A stretch of 64,000 bases of DNA from Zingiber officinale (GCF_018446385.1 NC_055987.1:6595705-6659704); one strand, 5' to 3'; numbered from the stretch's first letter, positions 34,264 through 46,380 are shown. Notes: generated by a model from the letters alone, not told the origin. Numbers and translations: made by a program.

Positions 34264-35367
34264 TGTTGGATCGTGAAACGTCGATAGAGAGGGGGTGAAT
34301 ATCGATTCGAAACAATCGCGTTAATAAGAGTTAAGCGCAGCGGAATAACAAAAACTTAGGCCAACTGAACAAGGTGTTTTTTACTTCGTTCGGAGTCTGT
34401 GACGACTCCTACTCGAAGGCCCGTACTCCTTGAGTACTTTCGTTGGGCAATCACTATCAATTTGAATATTACAGAGTTAAGTACAAGAATTGACAGATAA
34501 AGAAAATACCGACAATAGAATTAAAACAAAACCAGCACTGAGTCGGAGAGCTTTTCGTGGCGTCGCAAGAGCACAGAGCAGCAGATCTTGGATTCTAAGT
34601 TCATATTGAAGCTCTACCCTTGCCCCTTCTTTTATATGAAGCTCAGGGCGCCCCGGATCCCTTCCAGGCGCCCTGGTGAGACGTGGCAGGTCCAACCAGT
34701 GAGCTCCACGTGGCGACGCGCAATCGGGATAAAACTTGCCTCCCGGGCGCCCGGACCTCCGGGAGCCCGGATCCCCTCCGGGCGCCCGGACCACCTTTCT
34801 CCAGAACAGGTCCTTCTCCTGCAAGACAAGGTTAGTCCGAGGCAAGTATAATAAATTTCCTGCAAAACAAAGTGTTAGCACAGTTCATGAGTTTGACATG
34901 AAAAAGTATGACTTAGATTCCGTCTTTCCGAGACCGAAATCTAGTCACGATCTCGACTTAGATATCCGAAATTGATCTAAACCGGATCGACGCCTAATGT
35001 TCCCTTCCCGGGAACGCGTCCTCACAGTCACTCCCTTCCAGTGACTTATCTTTACTCACCTGCCAGACGTCCGGTCAGCCCTTCGACCCGTCTGGACTTC
35101 TCGCCAGCTATCTGGTCAGCCCGTCGACCTAGCTGGACTTCTCGCCAAGCGTCCGGTCAGCCCGTCGACCCGCTTGGACTTCTCGCCAGCTATCCGGTCA
35201 GCCCGTCGACCTAGCTGGGCTTCGTGCCAGACATCCGGTCAGCCCGTCGACCTGTCTGGACTTCTCCTACACACTCGATCAGAGTGTTAGACAACAACAG
35301 ACTAACTTAACCTGATTTGTCATTCATCAAAACCCGGGTTAAATCATTAGTGCTAACCGCACCAACA
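34264..35367 (-). repeat. 3' LTR of young Copia element
   Basis: 1104 bp. Promoter-like TATAAAAG (minus strand; 34629-34636) with adjacent GGCGCC motifs (34647-34800). Five 41-bp hairpin units lie at 35063-35259. It has 43 bp (about 34745-34788) of GC-rich, partly self-complementary sequence absent from the other LTR. Confidence 0.9.
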
Positions 35368-37339
35368 ATCTCCCCCCTTTTGATGGAATGATAACCTGGT
35401 TAAGTTAGTGAAAACATATGCAAGAAAAAACAAGCATTTAAGTTAGTTTGTATTTTCAACTCTGGTTTAGCTAACTTAACCACCTAACCCTCCCCCTTTG
35501 ACATTCATCAAAAATAAGCATTGATTAAATAAGCATAGATTTTTTGAAATGTCAAGATAATCTGGGGGAGTTTAAACTTTTGAAAAACTTGTTTAAAGCA
35601 TTAGCTTTTAGTTTTTAGAAAAATAACTAAGTCTAAATAGACAAAATCTCAAACACAAGTGTATAAGTTCTAAATTTCAAGATCAAATTTTAAATTTTCA
35701 AAACTAGTTTCAATTTTGAAATGCTTTTCAAATAAGTTTTTGAAACTCAATTTTGAAACTTAATTTGAAATGCTAAGAAATTTATTTTTCAACACTAAGT
35801 TTGTAAAAGATTCAATTAAGAAAAATAATTTTGAGAAACTTAGGTTTTGAAAAACTCTAATTTCCACAATTTCAAAGAAATTTTGAAAACTAAAATTTAA
35901 CTTTCAAATTGTCAAAATTAAGTAAAGTCAAATTTTGAGAACTAGATTTTTGAATTTAATTTTCAAAACTAAGTTAAATCTAATATTCAAAATCAATTTT
36001 CAATAAAAAGTGAAGCCCAAAACAACTTGATTGTATAAGAGTTAGTTTGCAAACATAGTTTTAAAATATTCAAAGTAGACAAAGGAGTTTTCAAAATAAT
36101 TTTGTAAAATTCTTTTTCAGAATCAACTTTTCAAAAAAAAATTGCACATTTTTAATCAAGTTGAGTCAAAAATAATTTTAAAGTTTAATTTGAAAAACTG
36201 AAGTAGTTTTATTTCTCCCCCTGAACCTGACATTAAATGTTGAAAATATTTGCTAAAAATATTCAAACTAGAATTTTTTTATTTTTTTTTTAAATGAGGT
36301 AGAATTTTCTAGAGAGATTTTAAAGAGAAGATTAAACAATAACACTTAAGGAGATAATTAAAAAATAAACCTCCCCCTAAATTTGATACTCCTTTAATTT
36401 ATTAATCCTCCTTATTTATTACTCCCCCTTAATATAAAATTTTACAACCGTAACATATTTTCATACCTAAGTGTTTTAGGCGATTGTATAATTATCTTTA
36501 TAAAATTGTTCATTTAAATTTGACTAACCATAATTAATGTTAGATTAAGTTGAAATAAATTAACCTTTAGTGTAATGTTAAGTAAGATAAGTTGTTATTA
36601 ATTCAATAATTGAACAATATTAATAATTTATTGATTAAATTTTGCTATAATCTAAATTTTGTATTAATTGATGAAGGTGTTAATTATAATTTAACTTTTC
36701 ATTTACTTCCTTTTAAGTTGGATTAACTTAGTTTAAAGTTGGTGGTAATTTGAAGTTAAACTCGTTATTAAACAAGGTTAAGTAAGGTTGAAGTCTAAAT
36801 TTGAAGTTTAAAGTTAGTTCAATTTAAGTCAAACTTTAATTATGTTTTAATAAAAATGATTAATATTTTAAAGGTTGATTAAAAAAAATGACTTAGAGTA
36901 ATTTTAATATTTTTAATAAGGTTAAACTTAGGTTCTAATCAAATCAAGCTTAGTTTTCAAATAAGGTTAGATTTAAAGAATTAGTTATTTACTTATTAAT
37001 TACTTGATTAAGTTTAAAGTCAAAATTTTTTGTTTTAAGTTTTATCTTAGGTATGAATTTAAAGTTTTAATTCTAAGTTATATTAAGTCTTAAATTTAAG
37101 TTTTAAATTTAAGTTTTAAGTAATTTAAGTGCCTTAGTATTAAAATAATTTTTAACTAGATTTTTTTTTTAATAATTTAGAAATAATTTTTAAAAGAATT
37201 TTTAAAATAGTTTAAAACAAAATAGTTTTTAAAGGATTTTTTAAGATAGTTTTGAAAGAATTTTGAAAATAATTTTTAAGTTTAGAATAAAAATTTTTAA
37301 AGTTAAATTTTTAAGTTAAATATAAAATTTTTAAAATAT

Positions 37340-37755
37340 TTTTAAGTTTAAAATAATTTTTAAAGTTAATTTAATTTTAAAAGAATTTTTAAAGTTAATT
37401 TAATTTTAAAATAAAATTTTAAAGTTAATTTAATTTTAAAATAATTTTTAAAGTTAATTTAATTAAAATAATTTTTAAAATTAATTTAATTTTAAAATAA
37501 TTTTTAAAGTTAATTTAAAATTTAACATAAATTAATCGTAGTTCTGGTTAGTTATTTAATTCGAAGTTTAATTTAATTGATTTAATTCGAAATTTAATTT
37601 AATTAATTTAGTTCGAAATTTAATTTAATTAACTTAATTCGAAATTTATTTTAATTAACTTAATTCGAAATTTAATTTAATTAATTTAATTCAAAATTTA
37701 ATTCAATTAATTTAATTCGAAATTTAATTTAATTAATTTAATTCGAAATTTGGTT
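37340..37755. repeat. AT-only tandem repeats in the gag-only Copia element
   Basis: Two neighbouring arrays: ~28-bp units of the type TTTAAAGTTAATTTAATTTT (37340-37520), and ~26-bp units TTCGAAATTTAATTTAATTAA (37560-37755), about seven copies. They lie in the non-coding internal part of the element. Confidence 0.8.
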
Positions 37756-38919
37756 TTGATCGTTAGTCATCTCACCCGATCTAAGTTTTCAATCAGGGAA
37801 TCCTATAATTTTGTGAGATGAATTAGATTTAATTACAGAGTTTGGTTTAACTTGTGTTAGATTCAAGTTTAGCTTTGGTCTCAATAAATAGACATTCTTC
37901 GGATAAACTTCTAAGCTTGGTGAGTCACTTGGACGTCATTAGAAGTAACCAACCTTTCGAGGTTTTCCGAATAGTCCTATCCACGGAGCTTAGTACTAAA
38001 CCTTGGTCTAACTAGTTAGGATCCATTTAAAGGTAGCTTCGGTCGGTTCCACTTGGCCAAATGCACCAGATTGAATCCATATCTTTCTAGACATGCGATG
38101 CCCAAATTTCCCCAACGTACTATCATCAAAAAACTTCACCAGTACCATGATTCAAGTTAAACTTGAACCCTCTTTAACTAGTCATAATTACCCTGTCGGG
38201 TAGGTTGGTTGGGGTTACCCTTTTCGGGTAGATTAGTTTTAGATGTGCCAGCTATTCTGGAGCCTCCCCCTGAATTATTGGCCATTAATTTAAGATTTTT
38301 TTTATAATTAGAGTTGATTTTAGTTAAGTTTTAATGTTTAATTTGTAATTTAAATTTAAGTTTTTAATTTTGAATTAATTAAATTGGTCAAATTATCTTT
38401 CTTTAATAGTTTATTTTTAAAGTTTAAGTTTTTATTTATTTTTAAATTTGAATTAACTAAACTGTTTGAATTATATTTTCTTAACGGTTTATCTTTTAGC
38501 TTTTTATTAATTGTTAATTTTGAAATTTATAGATTATTTTTGTTTAATTTGTTATCTTTAACATTTAATTTTAAGTTTGTTAAATTCTGTTTTGATTTTA
38601 TCAAAGTGTATGATTTTATCCTTATATTTTCTTTGCCTTTTAAATTGATATGGTTAATTGAATTTATTAGATTAGTTTTATCTTTAAAGTTTAATTTTTT
38701 ATTAATTAAATTATCTTGGTTTTGGATAGCATTTTCTAGACTGATTTTATCTTGATTATTAAATATTTTATCAGGGTATTTATTGATTTTATCCATTTTC
38801 TCATTTTTAGCATTTAATTTCAAATTTATTTTAATGTTTGACTTATTTATGTCTAAATGCTCACCTAATTTTAAATTTTCTGAATTAATTAAATTATTTG
38901 AATTGATTTGGTCATTGTT

Positions 38920-39516
38920 CTATTTGACCAAGTCAAGGTTGATGCCAAATTGATCAGAGTCTTGATTAACTTGATCAGAGTTTAGATTATTTTGTGATTT
39001 TGAATTTAAATCATTTAAATCTAGATTATCATGCACCATACTTGGACTAATTTCATACTTATCATCATGTCGATTATTTAAACTACTATTAGCAGGGGTA
39101 TTTTGATAAATATTACTAACCTTGAGCGCAACCCCTAATTCAGTAGGCTTCTCCGTTGGATTTGACTCGAGTCCATATTTGACTTTAACTTGATCTTCTA
39201 GCTCCATCGGCGTCTCGTGAAGCTTGATCAACTGGGTCCACAGCTCATATGCATTCTTGTACTTTCCTAATCTGCATAAAATATTGTTAGGTAAAACATT
39301 ACAAATAATGTTACTTACCTTTTTGTTCAGTTCCGAGTTTTGAGAAGGTTTCCTCAAAATTAGCATATAATCGATGTTTACGCTTCCTAAGAAGCATTCC
39401 ATTAATCGCTTCCAGTAGTTGAAGTTTTCATGATCGTATGGTGGTGGTTCGCAGGGGTTCCTTCCTTCTTGAAGAGTCATTATTCTTGCACACAGAGAAA
39501 CAGAAAAAAATCCCAA
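38920..39516 (-). CDS. Copia gag N-terminal region
   Basis: A 198-residue frame with the Copia gag start pattern (PPYDHENFNYWKRLMECFL), an Asn/Asp-rich tail, and position just 3' of the 5' LTR and primer-binding site. It belongs to the young Copia element and is not a host gene. A further Asn/Lys-rich frame continues downstream (to about 38500). Confidence 0.8.
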   Translation of the reverse strand: MGFFSVSLCARIMTLQEGRNPCEPPPYDHENFNYWKRLMECFLGSVNIDYMLILRKPSQNSELNKKVSNIICNVLPNNILCRLGKYKNAYELWTQLIKLHETPMELEDQVKVKYGLESNPTEKPTELGVALKVSNIYQNTPANSSLNNRHDDKYEISPSMVHDNLDLNDLNSKSQNNLNSDQVNQDSDQFGINLDLVK

Positions 39517-39833
39517 GACTTGGTCTTGGATTAGCAGTGCTGAAAAAAATAATATTTCACTATTTTCGGAAAAAAATAATAAAATAAAATATTAATAAAA
39601 TATTTGAAAAAAATATTATTTCAAAATTTTGAAAATGTAATATTTTTTAAATACTAAATAATGGTGAAAAGATGGTGATGTATTTTTCAAAAATCGTTTT
39701 GGAGGGAAAAAACGTAAGGCGTAAGGTTTTATTTAAAAGACAAACAATATCTAATTTTTTTAAAAAAAAACGACCCCCCTTTGCTCGATTGGTGGTTGCA
39801 CCAAATCAGAGCGGTACCTGCTCTGATACCACT

Positions 39834-40894
39834 TGTTGGATCGTGAAACGTCGATAGAGGGGGGGTGAATATCAATTCGAAACAATCGCGTTAATAAGAG
39901 TTAAGCGCAGCGGAATAAAAAAAACTTAGGCCAACTGAACAAGGTGTTTTTTACTTCGTTCGGAGCCTGTGACGACTCCTACTCGAAGGCCCGTACTCCT
40001 TGAGTACTTTCGTTGGGCAATCACTATCAATTTGAATATTACAGAGTTAAGTACAAGAATTGACAGATAAAGAAAATACCGACAATAGAATTAAAACAAA
40101 ACCAGCACTGAGTCGGAGAGCTTTTCGTGACGTCGCAAGAGCACAGAGCAGTAGATCTTGGATTCTAAATTCATATTGAAGCTCTACCCTTGCCCCTTCT
40201 TTTATATGAAGCTCAGGGCGCCCCGGATCCCTTCCAGGCGCCCTGGTGAGACGTGGCAGGTCCAGCCAGTGAGCTCCACGTGGCGACGCGCAATCGGGAT
40301 AAAACTTGCCTCCCGGACCACCTTTCTCCAGAACAGGTCCTTCTCCTGCAAGACAAGGTTAGTCCGAGGCAAGTATAATAAATTTCCTGCAAAACAAAGT
40401 GTTAGCACAGTTCATGAGTTTGACATGAAAAAGTATGACTTAGATTTCGTCTTTCCGAGACCGGAATCTAGTCACGATCTCGACTTAGATATCCGAAATG
40501 GATCTAAGCAGGATCGACGCCTAATGTTCCCTTCTCGGGAACGCGTCCTCACAGTCACTCCCTTCCAGTGACTTAACCTTACTCACCTGCCAGACGTCCG
40601 GTCAGCCCTTCGACCCGTCTGGACTTCTCGCCAGCTATCCGGTCAGCCCGTCGACCTAGCTGGACTTCTCGCCAAGCGTCCGGTCAGCCCGTCGACCCGC
40701 TTGGACTTCTCGCCAGCTATCCGGTCAGCCCGTCGACCTAGCTGGGCTTCGTGCCAGACATCCGGTCAGCCCGTCGACCTGTCTGGACTTCTCCTGCACA
40801 CTCGATCAGAGTGTTAGACAACAACAAACTAACTTAACTTGATTTGTCATTCATCAAAACCTGGGTTAAATCATTAGTGCTAACCGCACCAACA
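39834..40894 (-). repeat. 5' LTR of young Copia element
   Basis: 1061 bp, near-identical to the LTR at 34264. TATAAAAG (minus) at 40199-40206; five hairpin units at 40590-40786. Confidence 0.9.
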
Positions 40895-41363
40895 AAACGT
40901 ACCTTCTAGAATTTTCCCTCAAAAAGGGTAAGCTCGACTTTCTCTCTAATATTAATATCTCCATCTATGTAACTCACATCTTTTATATTTTTATCTATAG
41001 AAGGATAATGAAAATGAGAATGGAATTAGTTAATTTAAGTTGCTTGTTTATGCTTGATGCTAATGACAAATCTACATCCTAAAACTAATGTCGGATCTTG
41101 CTTGAATTGCATATGCTATCAATTTTATTGTCTTTAGTGGGAGTTTGATGCAATCTAATAGTTCATTGTGAATATACTACGACTCTTATGGCACTGTCAT
41201 ATATGATGGTATATTAAAAGTCAATATGAGCATGGCGCTGCACTTTGTTTATTTGCATCAAATTTTGAATAAATTGATATCTATTCTTCATTGATTGCCT
41301 TGATGTTGAACTAGTATAGCTTCGAGAGTCTTGACCCTTGTTGACAATCCACTTTGTTTAATG
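40895..41363. other. intergenic, nothing recognised
   Basis: Unique-looking AT-rich sequence between the young Copia element and an exon-like segment. No repeat or gene is recognised. A CTTTGTTTAATGTAG 3' splice-site-like stretch lies at its end. Confidence 0.4.
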
Positions 41364-41773
41364 TAGGAGGTGGACACAGCTGCTTCATAGAGAGCGATGA
41401 AGCGAGGATTAGGATGAAAAGGAAAAAGTTCTGGGAGAAAGTTGTGGACCGATATGAACTTTGTGGAAGTGGTGAAAATTGGTGGGGTGTCCAGGGTTAT
41501 ATGCGAGACAATTTCAACCATAGCAACCAGGCGATCTCCTATGAAGAACATTTTCAAAACAGCAGGTTCGTGGAGTCTGTATTGGATGTTTACTGGGAAC
41601 TCCCACCAGTTGCTGATCCTTCACTTACTCATCAAACAAGGTACGACCCCGCCTGTGCCTTAGATCCAATTATTGAAGATGGAAGATTCGGCTTGTTCCA
41701 AAGGCTTGGTCTAACAAAATTTGAAACTTCAGTTTTCAATGGATATACACAAATGGTATATCTTCAAGTATCT
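41364..41773 (+). pseudogene. unrecognised exon-like gene fragment
   Basis: An open stretch of ~135 codons with normal amino-acid composition, preceded by a plausible acceptor (TTTAATGTAG, about 41368) and followed by a plausible donor (AAATG|GTATAT near 41758). It encodes a charged, Trp/Tyr/Phe-rich segment including FWEKVVDRYELCGSGENWW, NFNHSNQAISYEEHFQNSRF and DGRFGLFQRLGLTKFE. I do not recognise the family. No neighbouring exon could be found, so it is probably a captured or orphaned single exon. It could instead be a real exon of a gene broken by the surrounding repeats. Confidence 0.4.
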
Positions 41774-41844
41774 CCTCCGACCTCTTAAGATCACACAAAA
41801 ATCTAACTTGTTTTTCTAACTATAAAGTAATCGACAAACAGATG

Positions 41845-41985
41845 CACTAGCGCACGCGTACACACCCAGGACAGCGACACACGACCATGTATGCGAGCGC
41901 GCGTACACACGACCCAGGACAAAGCGACGCACAGCCATGAATCATGTATGCGAGCAGCGCGCGTACACACCCAGCCATTTCCTAG
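41845..41985. repeat. short GC-rich tandem repeat
   Basis: About 2.5 copies of a ~55-bp unit containing GCGCGCGTACACAC, CCAGGACA and ATGTATGCGAG. Confidence 0.6.
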
Positions 41986-42551
41986 TAAAAATCAATTAAT
42001 TTAATTTTAATAATAATTTAATTTCTAAGAATCCTACACGACACAAATGGGAAAACTCGCTTAGTATTTGTATTTTTTTCGCTTATCCACGTGGATAATT
42101 GAATATGATCTATGACAATTGCTGATGACGTGATAAGATAATGACCCAACTGCAGCATCCACCAACACTGGTCGTCCACAAGTAGTAAGCCCACTATCAT
42201 TAAGCAAATCACGAGGTAAAGAGGAAGAAGAAGAAGAAGAGGAAGAGGAAGAGGAAGAAGAAGAAGAGCAACAGAAACTAATGTGGATTGGAGGGCCAAA
42301 GATGACGACGAGTTCTGACCCTGAGACAACCCACGCTTGTACCTTCGAGTTGACTTATTGCGTAGATCTGAGCATTTTGATATCCAAGAAGACTTTTGAG
42401 TAAAATGATATTTGGACCACCAAGTTGGGGTTGGACATGGAGGAGTTGTTTTCACTTTTCCATCCATCCAACGAAAACCTCGTTCCACATGATCGATCCA
42501 TATATAGCACTCGCTAAGGTCAATAGAATCAGAGCAAATCATGAATTAGTG

Positions 42552-43287
42552 AAAATATAAAGGGTAACTTTGCATGCACTCCGTATTGGGAAACAAAATT
42601 TTGCATGTAGTCCCTAGTGGTAAAAATTTTTATTTTCACTCCCTAGTCAAAATACATTACCTAATTGTCCATGATACTTTTAGTTATAAAAAGTCCAAAA
42701 ATCAATTTTATTTCTCTTAAATTCAGTACATTAAATTAGAATCTAGTATATTTTCTATCAAATTGAGTACGATTCTTTTTTCACTTTAATTGGATGAAAA
42801 CTATACTAGATTTTTTTTTTTTAAATGATACTCAATTTGATGAAAAATCTACTATATTTTCTTTAAATGGTAAATGATGCTAAATTTTTAAGTAATTATA
42901 TTAAGCAGGAAAAAAGTCGTGCTCAATTTAATAGAAAATATACTCAATTTTAGTTTAATGTGGTGAATTTAATAAGAATTATACTCATTTTAGACTATTT
43001 GTACCGAACAAATATCAGGGTTAATTTTGATAGAAAATATACTCAATTCTAGTATAAAATACTGAATTCTAGTTATAAAGTATTGAATTTAACCGGAATT
43101 ATACTCATTTTTAAACTTTTTATACCTAAAATATATGAGGGATAATTTAGGTAACAAAATTTACATGAGGGAGTTGAAAGTAATACTTTGCATGCAGGGA
43201 GTGGAAATAAAGTTTTTTATGATTGGGGATTGCATGTAAAATTGTGATTGTGATTAGAGATTTTTCTCTAATTTACCAAAATATAAA
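42552..43287. mobile_element. Mutator-like non-autonomous element
   Basis: Element about 42562-43277 (716 bp) between direct repeats AAAATATAAA (42552-42561, 43278-43287). The ends are GGGTAA / TTACC and the terminal ~110 bp are imperfect inverted copies (TTTGCATG, TCACTCCCTAG, TTACCTAATT on the left; matching complements on the right). No transposase is present. The duplication is AT-rich, so its length (10 bp) is only suggestive of a Mutator-like element. Confidence 0.55.
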
Positions 43288-44655
43288 AGGAGAATAGAAA
43301 AAATTAAAAATATCATGAAAATAATTCCATCTAGAAACCATATCATCTTAAGTCCACAGTGATCATTCTTTAATGAGCCACAATTGACTCGTTTTCGCGT
43401 CGCAATCCAAGTCTTCATCGGTAGATTAACCATGCCCCAATAGAATATTCTTCCCATCACGACATTGATGATTTATGTTTTTTTCCTCTCTATTTTCCAA
43501 CAATCTATTTGTCACATTGCTCTCTCGAAATCCTAAACTTCAAGTAATTGTTGAGAATTTGTGAATTTTGGGAATCCTTTAATCTCACCAGCTCAACTCA
43601 ATAATGGAACGAAGCTTTCAAACGTCAGCTCTTCCTTGCGAATTGATGATGACTTTAATTAATTGCGAGATGGGACAGCCATTTTTTTAATTAATTAATT
43701 AATTAATCAATCAAATCTCGTAGCAAATGAGCACATATTTTCTTTAATTCCAGATTAAATTCCAGATTAATTATTTACTAGAATGAAAAATCCGAATTCC
43801 CAAAAAAAAAAAATTGCCCATCTTGGTTTTTTTTCCTCCTCTAATAATTTAATTATTTCAAGGATTGAGGCCGACAACATAGAAGCCTTTGGACACATCT
43901 TGCAACAAAGTCCAATCATTGTTGCGACCAATTATGATGGGGTAGGTTAGCGGGTGTAATTTTTTTAAAAAATCTTCAACTTTACCCTACTTTTTTTTTT
44001 TATGTGAGATAAAACAATAGATAAAAAAAATTCTATTATTTTTCTAATTTTACTTTTTGTCTCATTTGTGGCCTCAATCAAGTGGTCTAGATGTGGTGGA
44101 TCGTAACATGATAATAAATTTTAATAAACAATAAAGTCGCAATGAGTCAAATTCTCTTAATCATATGTCCATCGATTGAAATGATTGCAAAAATAATCAA
44201 TAATAGAAAGAATGAAATCTAAGATTGCTAATCATAGGCACGCGTTAATTCAAACGGGGGAAAACAATTAACTAGTAAACAAGCGTGTGCATCTAAATTA
44301 GTCGGAATCACAAGTACCTATGGAACTTTGCTATCGTTATTGTTCGGACACTTTGAAAGTTAAAGAGGATAATTAACTTCCATCATTTCATCATTTATTA
44401 TAGTGGAAACTCAAAGTAATACTAACTCATTATATTTTACTTGATATTTACTTTTTTGAGCTGATTAATAAATATATTTACTTTTTTGAGCTGATTAATC
44501 TAATGCCCGCTCCTCACACTCACAGTTCCATTATGAATATCTCATTCCCAAAGACGGAGAAGTCTCGTTAAAACCCAGATACAAAAAAACATGAGAAAAT
44601 ATAACAAGAATATAATAAAAACAAAAAAATAAATACAATAAGGAAGAACGTCCTT
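43288..44655. other. AT-rich intergenic sequence, nothing recognised
   Basis: No convincing gene. It contains short direct repeats (TTTTTGAGCTGATTAAT at about 44453-44500) and homopolymer runs. Confidence 0.4.
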
Positions 44656-45930
44656 GCTCTAGATCTCTTATTGCTATAGATTGTCTCTTGTTGATTCGGC
44701 AGCACTTTATTCTGAATTGTCCAAGAATCATCGGCCAAAAACATTGCGAGATAGATGCTTCAAAATGTCCAAAATACTCTTTTCTAGGATTTTTCAATGC
44801 CTCCCAATCGATTAAGCCTACTTCTAGTTGATTGCTACGTCATCATTGGACAATTCACTTGTAGAATGGTTCTTTTTCGAAACCTTAATCGATTGACGAG
44901 CCCTACCAATCGATTAGACAAGGCCTTAATCGATTACCTAATTGATTCCTAACATTTTTATTCTCTCATGAAATGTCTTAATTGATTAGCTCAGTCGATT
45001 AAGAAATACTGAATCGATTGCCTCAATCGATTCTCAACCTTCAGTGTTTCATGAACTAGCCCTTGATTGATTGTCTCAATCAATTAGGAATGTTAGAATC
45101 CATTAACCTAATCGATTATGGCTCTTCACGACAAACTACTTCTAACCAATTGACCCAATCGATTATTATTGGATGAATCAATTGAGTCAATCGATTTAGC
45201 ACTATTCTCGTGATTTTCCTTTGCAAAACTCCCAATTAATTAGGAATCCATCCTAATCGATTCGAGCCAACCCTAATCTATTAGCTTAGAGTCAATTGAT
45301 TGTCCTAATCGATTGTCTAATCCTAACTTACTCGATCCAAGTTTTAAGTTCTCTCGCCCAACATCTGGTTAATCGTGACTTGTTAGAACTTCCCGTTGCC
45401 TAGCATCCGATTAACGTTGACCTGTTAAGACTTCTTCACCAAGTGTCCAATCCTCCTTGACATACTCAGTCTTTCTTTTTGCCAACTTTCCGTTGGACTT
45501 TTGATTACCAAGTGTGATTTTCCTTGGTCCACTTGGATTTTTCTCTTGTCTAACATTAGTTAGAACTTTCCTTTACCAATGTGCAATCCTCCTTGACTCA
45601 CTTGAACTTTCTTTTGCCTAACCCATAAGTTAGAACTAGTCACTCGGAAGACTTTCATGGCTTTTCTTTACCTTACCGCAGTTATAACTTTCCTTTGTCA
45701 ACGTATGATCTTTCTTGATCCACTTGGACTTTTCTTAATCTAACTGTAGTTATAACTAGTCACTTGGTAGACTTTCACCTTACTTAATCTCAGTTAGAAC
45801 TTTTCTCTGTCAATATGCAGTCCTCCTTGATCCAGTTAAACTTTCCTCTCACATATTGTTAAGTATAATCTTGACATACTTGATTTCTTCTTACATATTA
45901 TTCAAATATCAAAACTCATGTTTAAATTTA
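44656..45930 (-). repeat. Copia-type LTR remnant with AATCGATT clusters
   Basis: A cluster of ~25 TAATCGATT-like self-complementary motifs (44805-45310) is followed by repeated CCTTGACCACTTGGACTTT / TTAGAACTTTCC units (45330-45870), the minus-strand pattern of SIRE-type LTRs. It ends near ATATTCAAATATCAAAACTCAT (reverse of TTTGATATTTGA). Exact ends and target duplication were not found. No internal region is attached. Confidence 0.5.
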
Positions 45931-46380
45931 TTTAAGCTTAATTAAACAGGTTAATCTTTATCAAGAAAGATTACACTAATAATCTTCTAACGATTATTTG
46001 GATCTAAAAATAATAGAATCATACTTGACCACTACATGAATTAGACGGTCACTTTTATGAAAAATAATCAACAAAATTAAATTAAAATGCATGTGGTTCA
46101 CACATTTAATTCATTGACTTCTACTCAAGATGCATTCTTGATATCTTAAATTTTAGTTAATTAATATGGGGGCAAAACTTGTTATAATAGGTGGGAATTA
46201 ATCTTTGATAAAGTCGAACGAATAACTTTCTCTATGGTAGTCAACTATAAATTCTCAATTTATCTTCTTACTAATAGCCGTGGGATTGATCATGAGGATC
46301 ACTAAAATGACGGATTCCAATTTTTACCTATTATTACTAGTTTGATTGATTTGGCCTATGGTCAACACGTTTAACTCATC

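Larger units (their letters stand above)
34264..40894 (-). mobile_element. young gag-only Copia element (TR-GAG-like), structurally complete
   Basis: Minus-strand element with LTRs 34264-35367 and 39834-40894, both TGTTGG...CCAACA. Flanking 5-mers AAACA/AAACG differ by one transition. The primer-binding site TGGTATCAGAGC (initiator Met tRNA type) is the reverse complement of 39820-39831, two bases from the 5' LTR. The purine tract is at about 35370-35385 (reverse). Internal sequence encodes a Copia gag N-terminal region (38920-39516) and then an Asn/Lys-rich and AT-rich tract; no protease, integrase, RT or RNase H is seen. LTRs differ by about 2% plus one 43-bp indel, suggesting about a million years or less. 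It would depend on partner elements for movement. Confidence 0.88.

Noticed and set aside
38384-38755. 123-residue Phe/Leu-rich plus-strand frame looking like membrane helices
   Set aside because: Antisense of the Asn/Lys-rich internal tract of the Copia element; an AT-composition artefact.
42018-42542. 174-residue minus-strand frame with Leu/Pro-rich middle
   Set aside because: The middle comes from a simple GAA-type repeat (about 42220-42270); no recognisable domain or splice partners.
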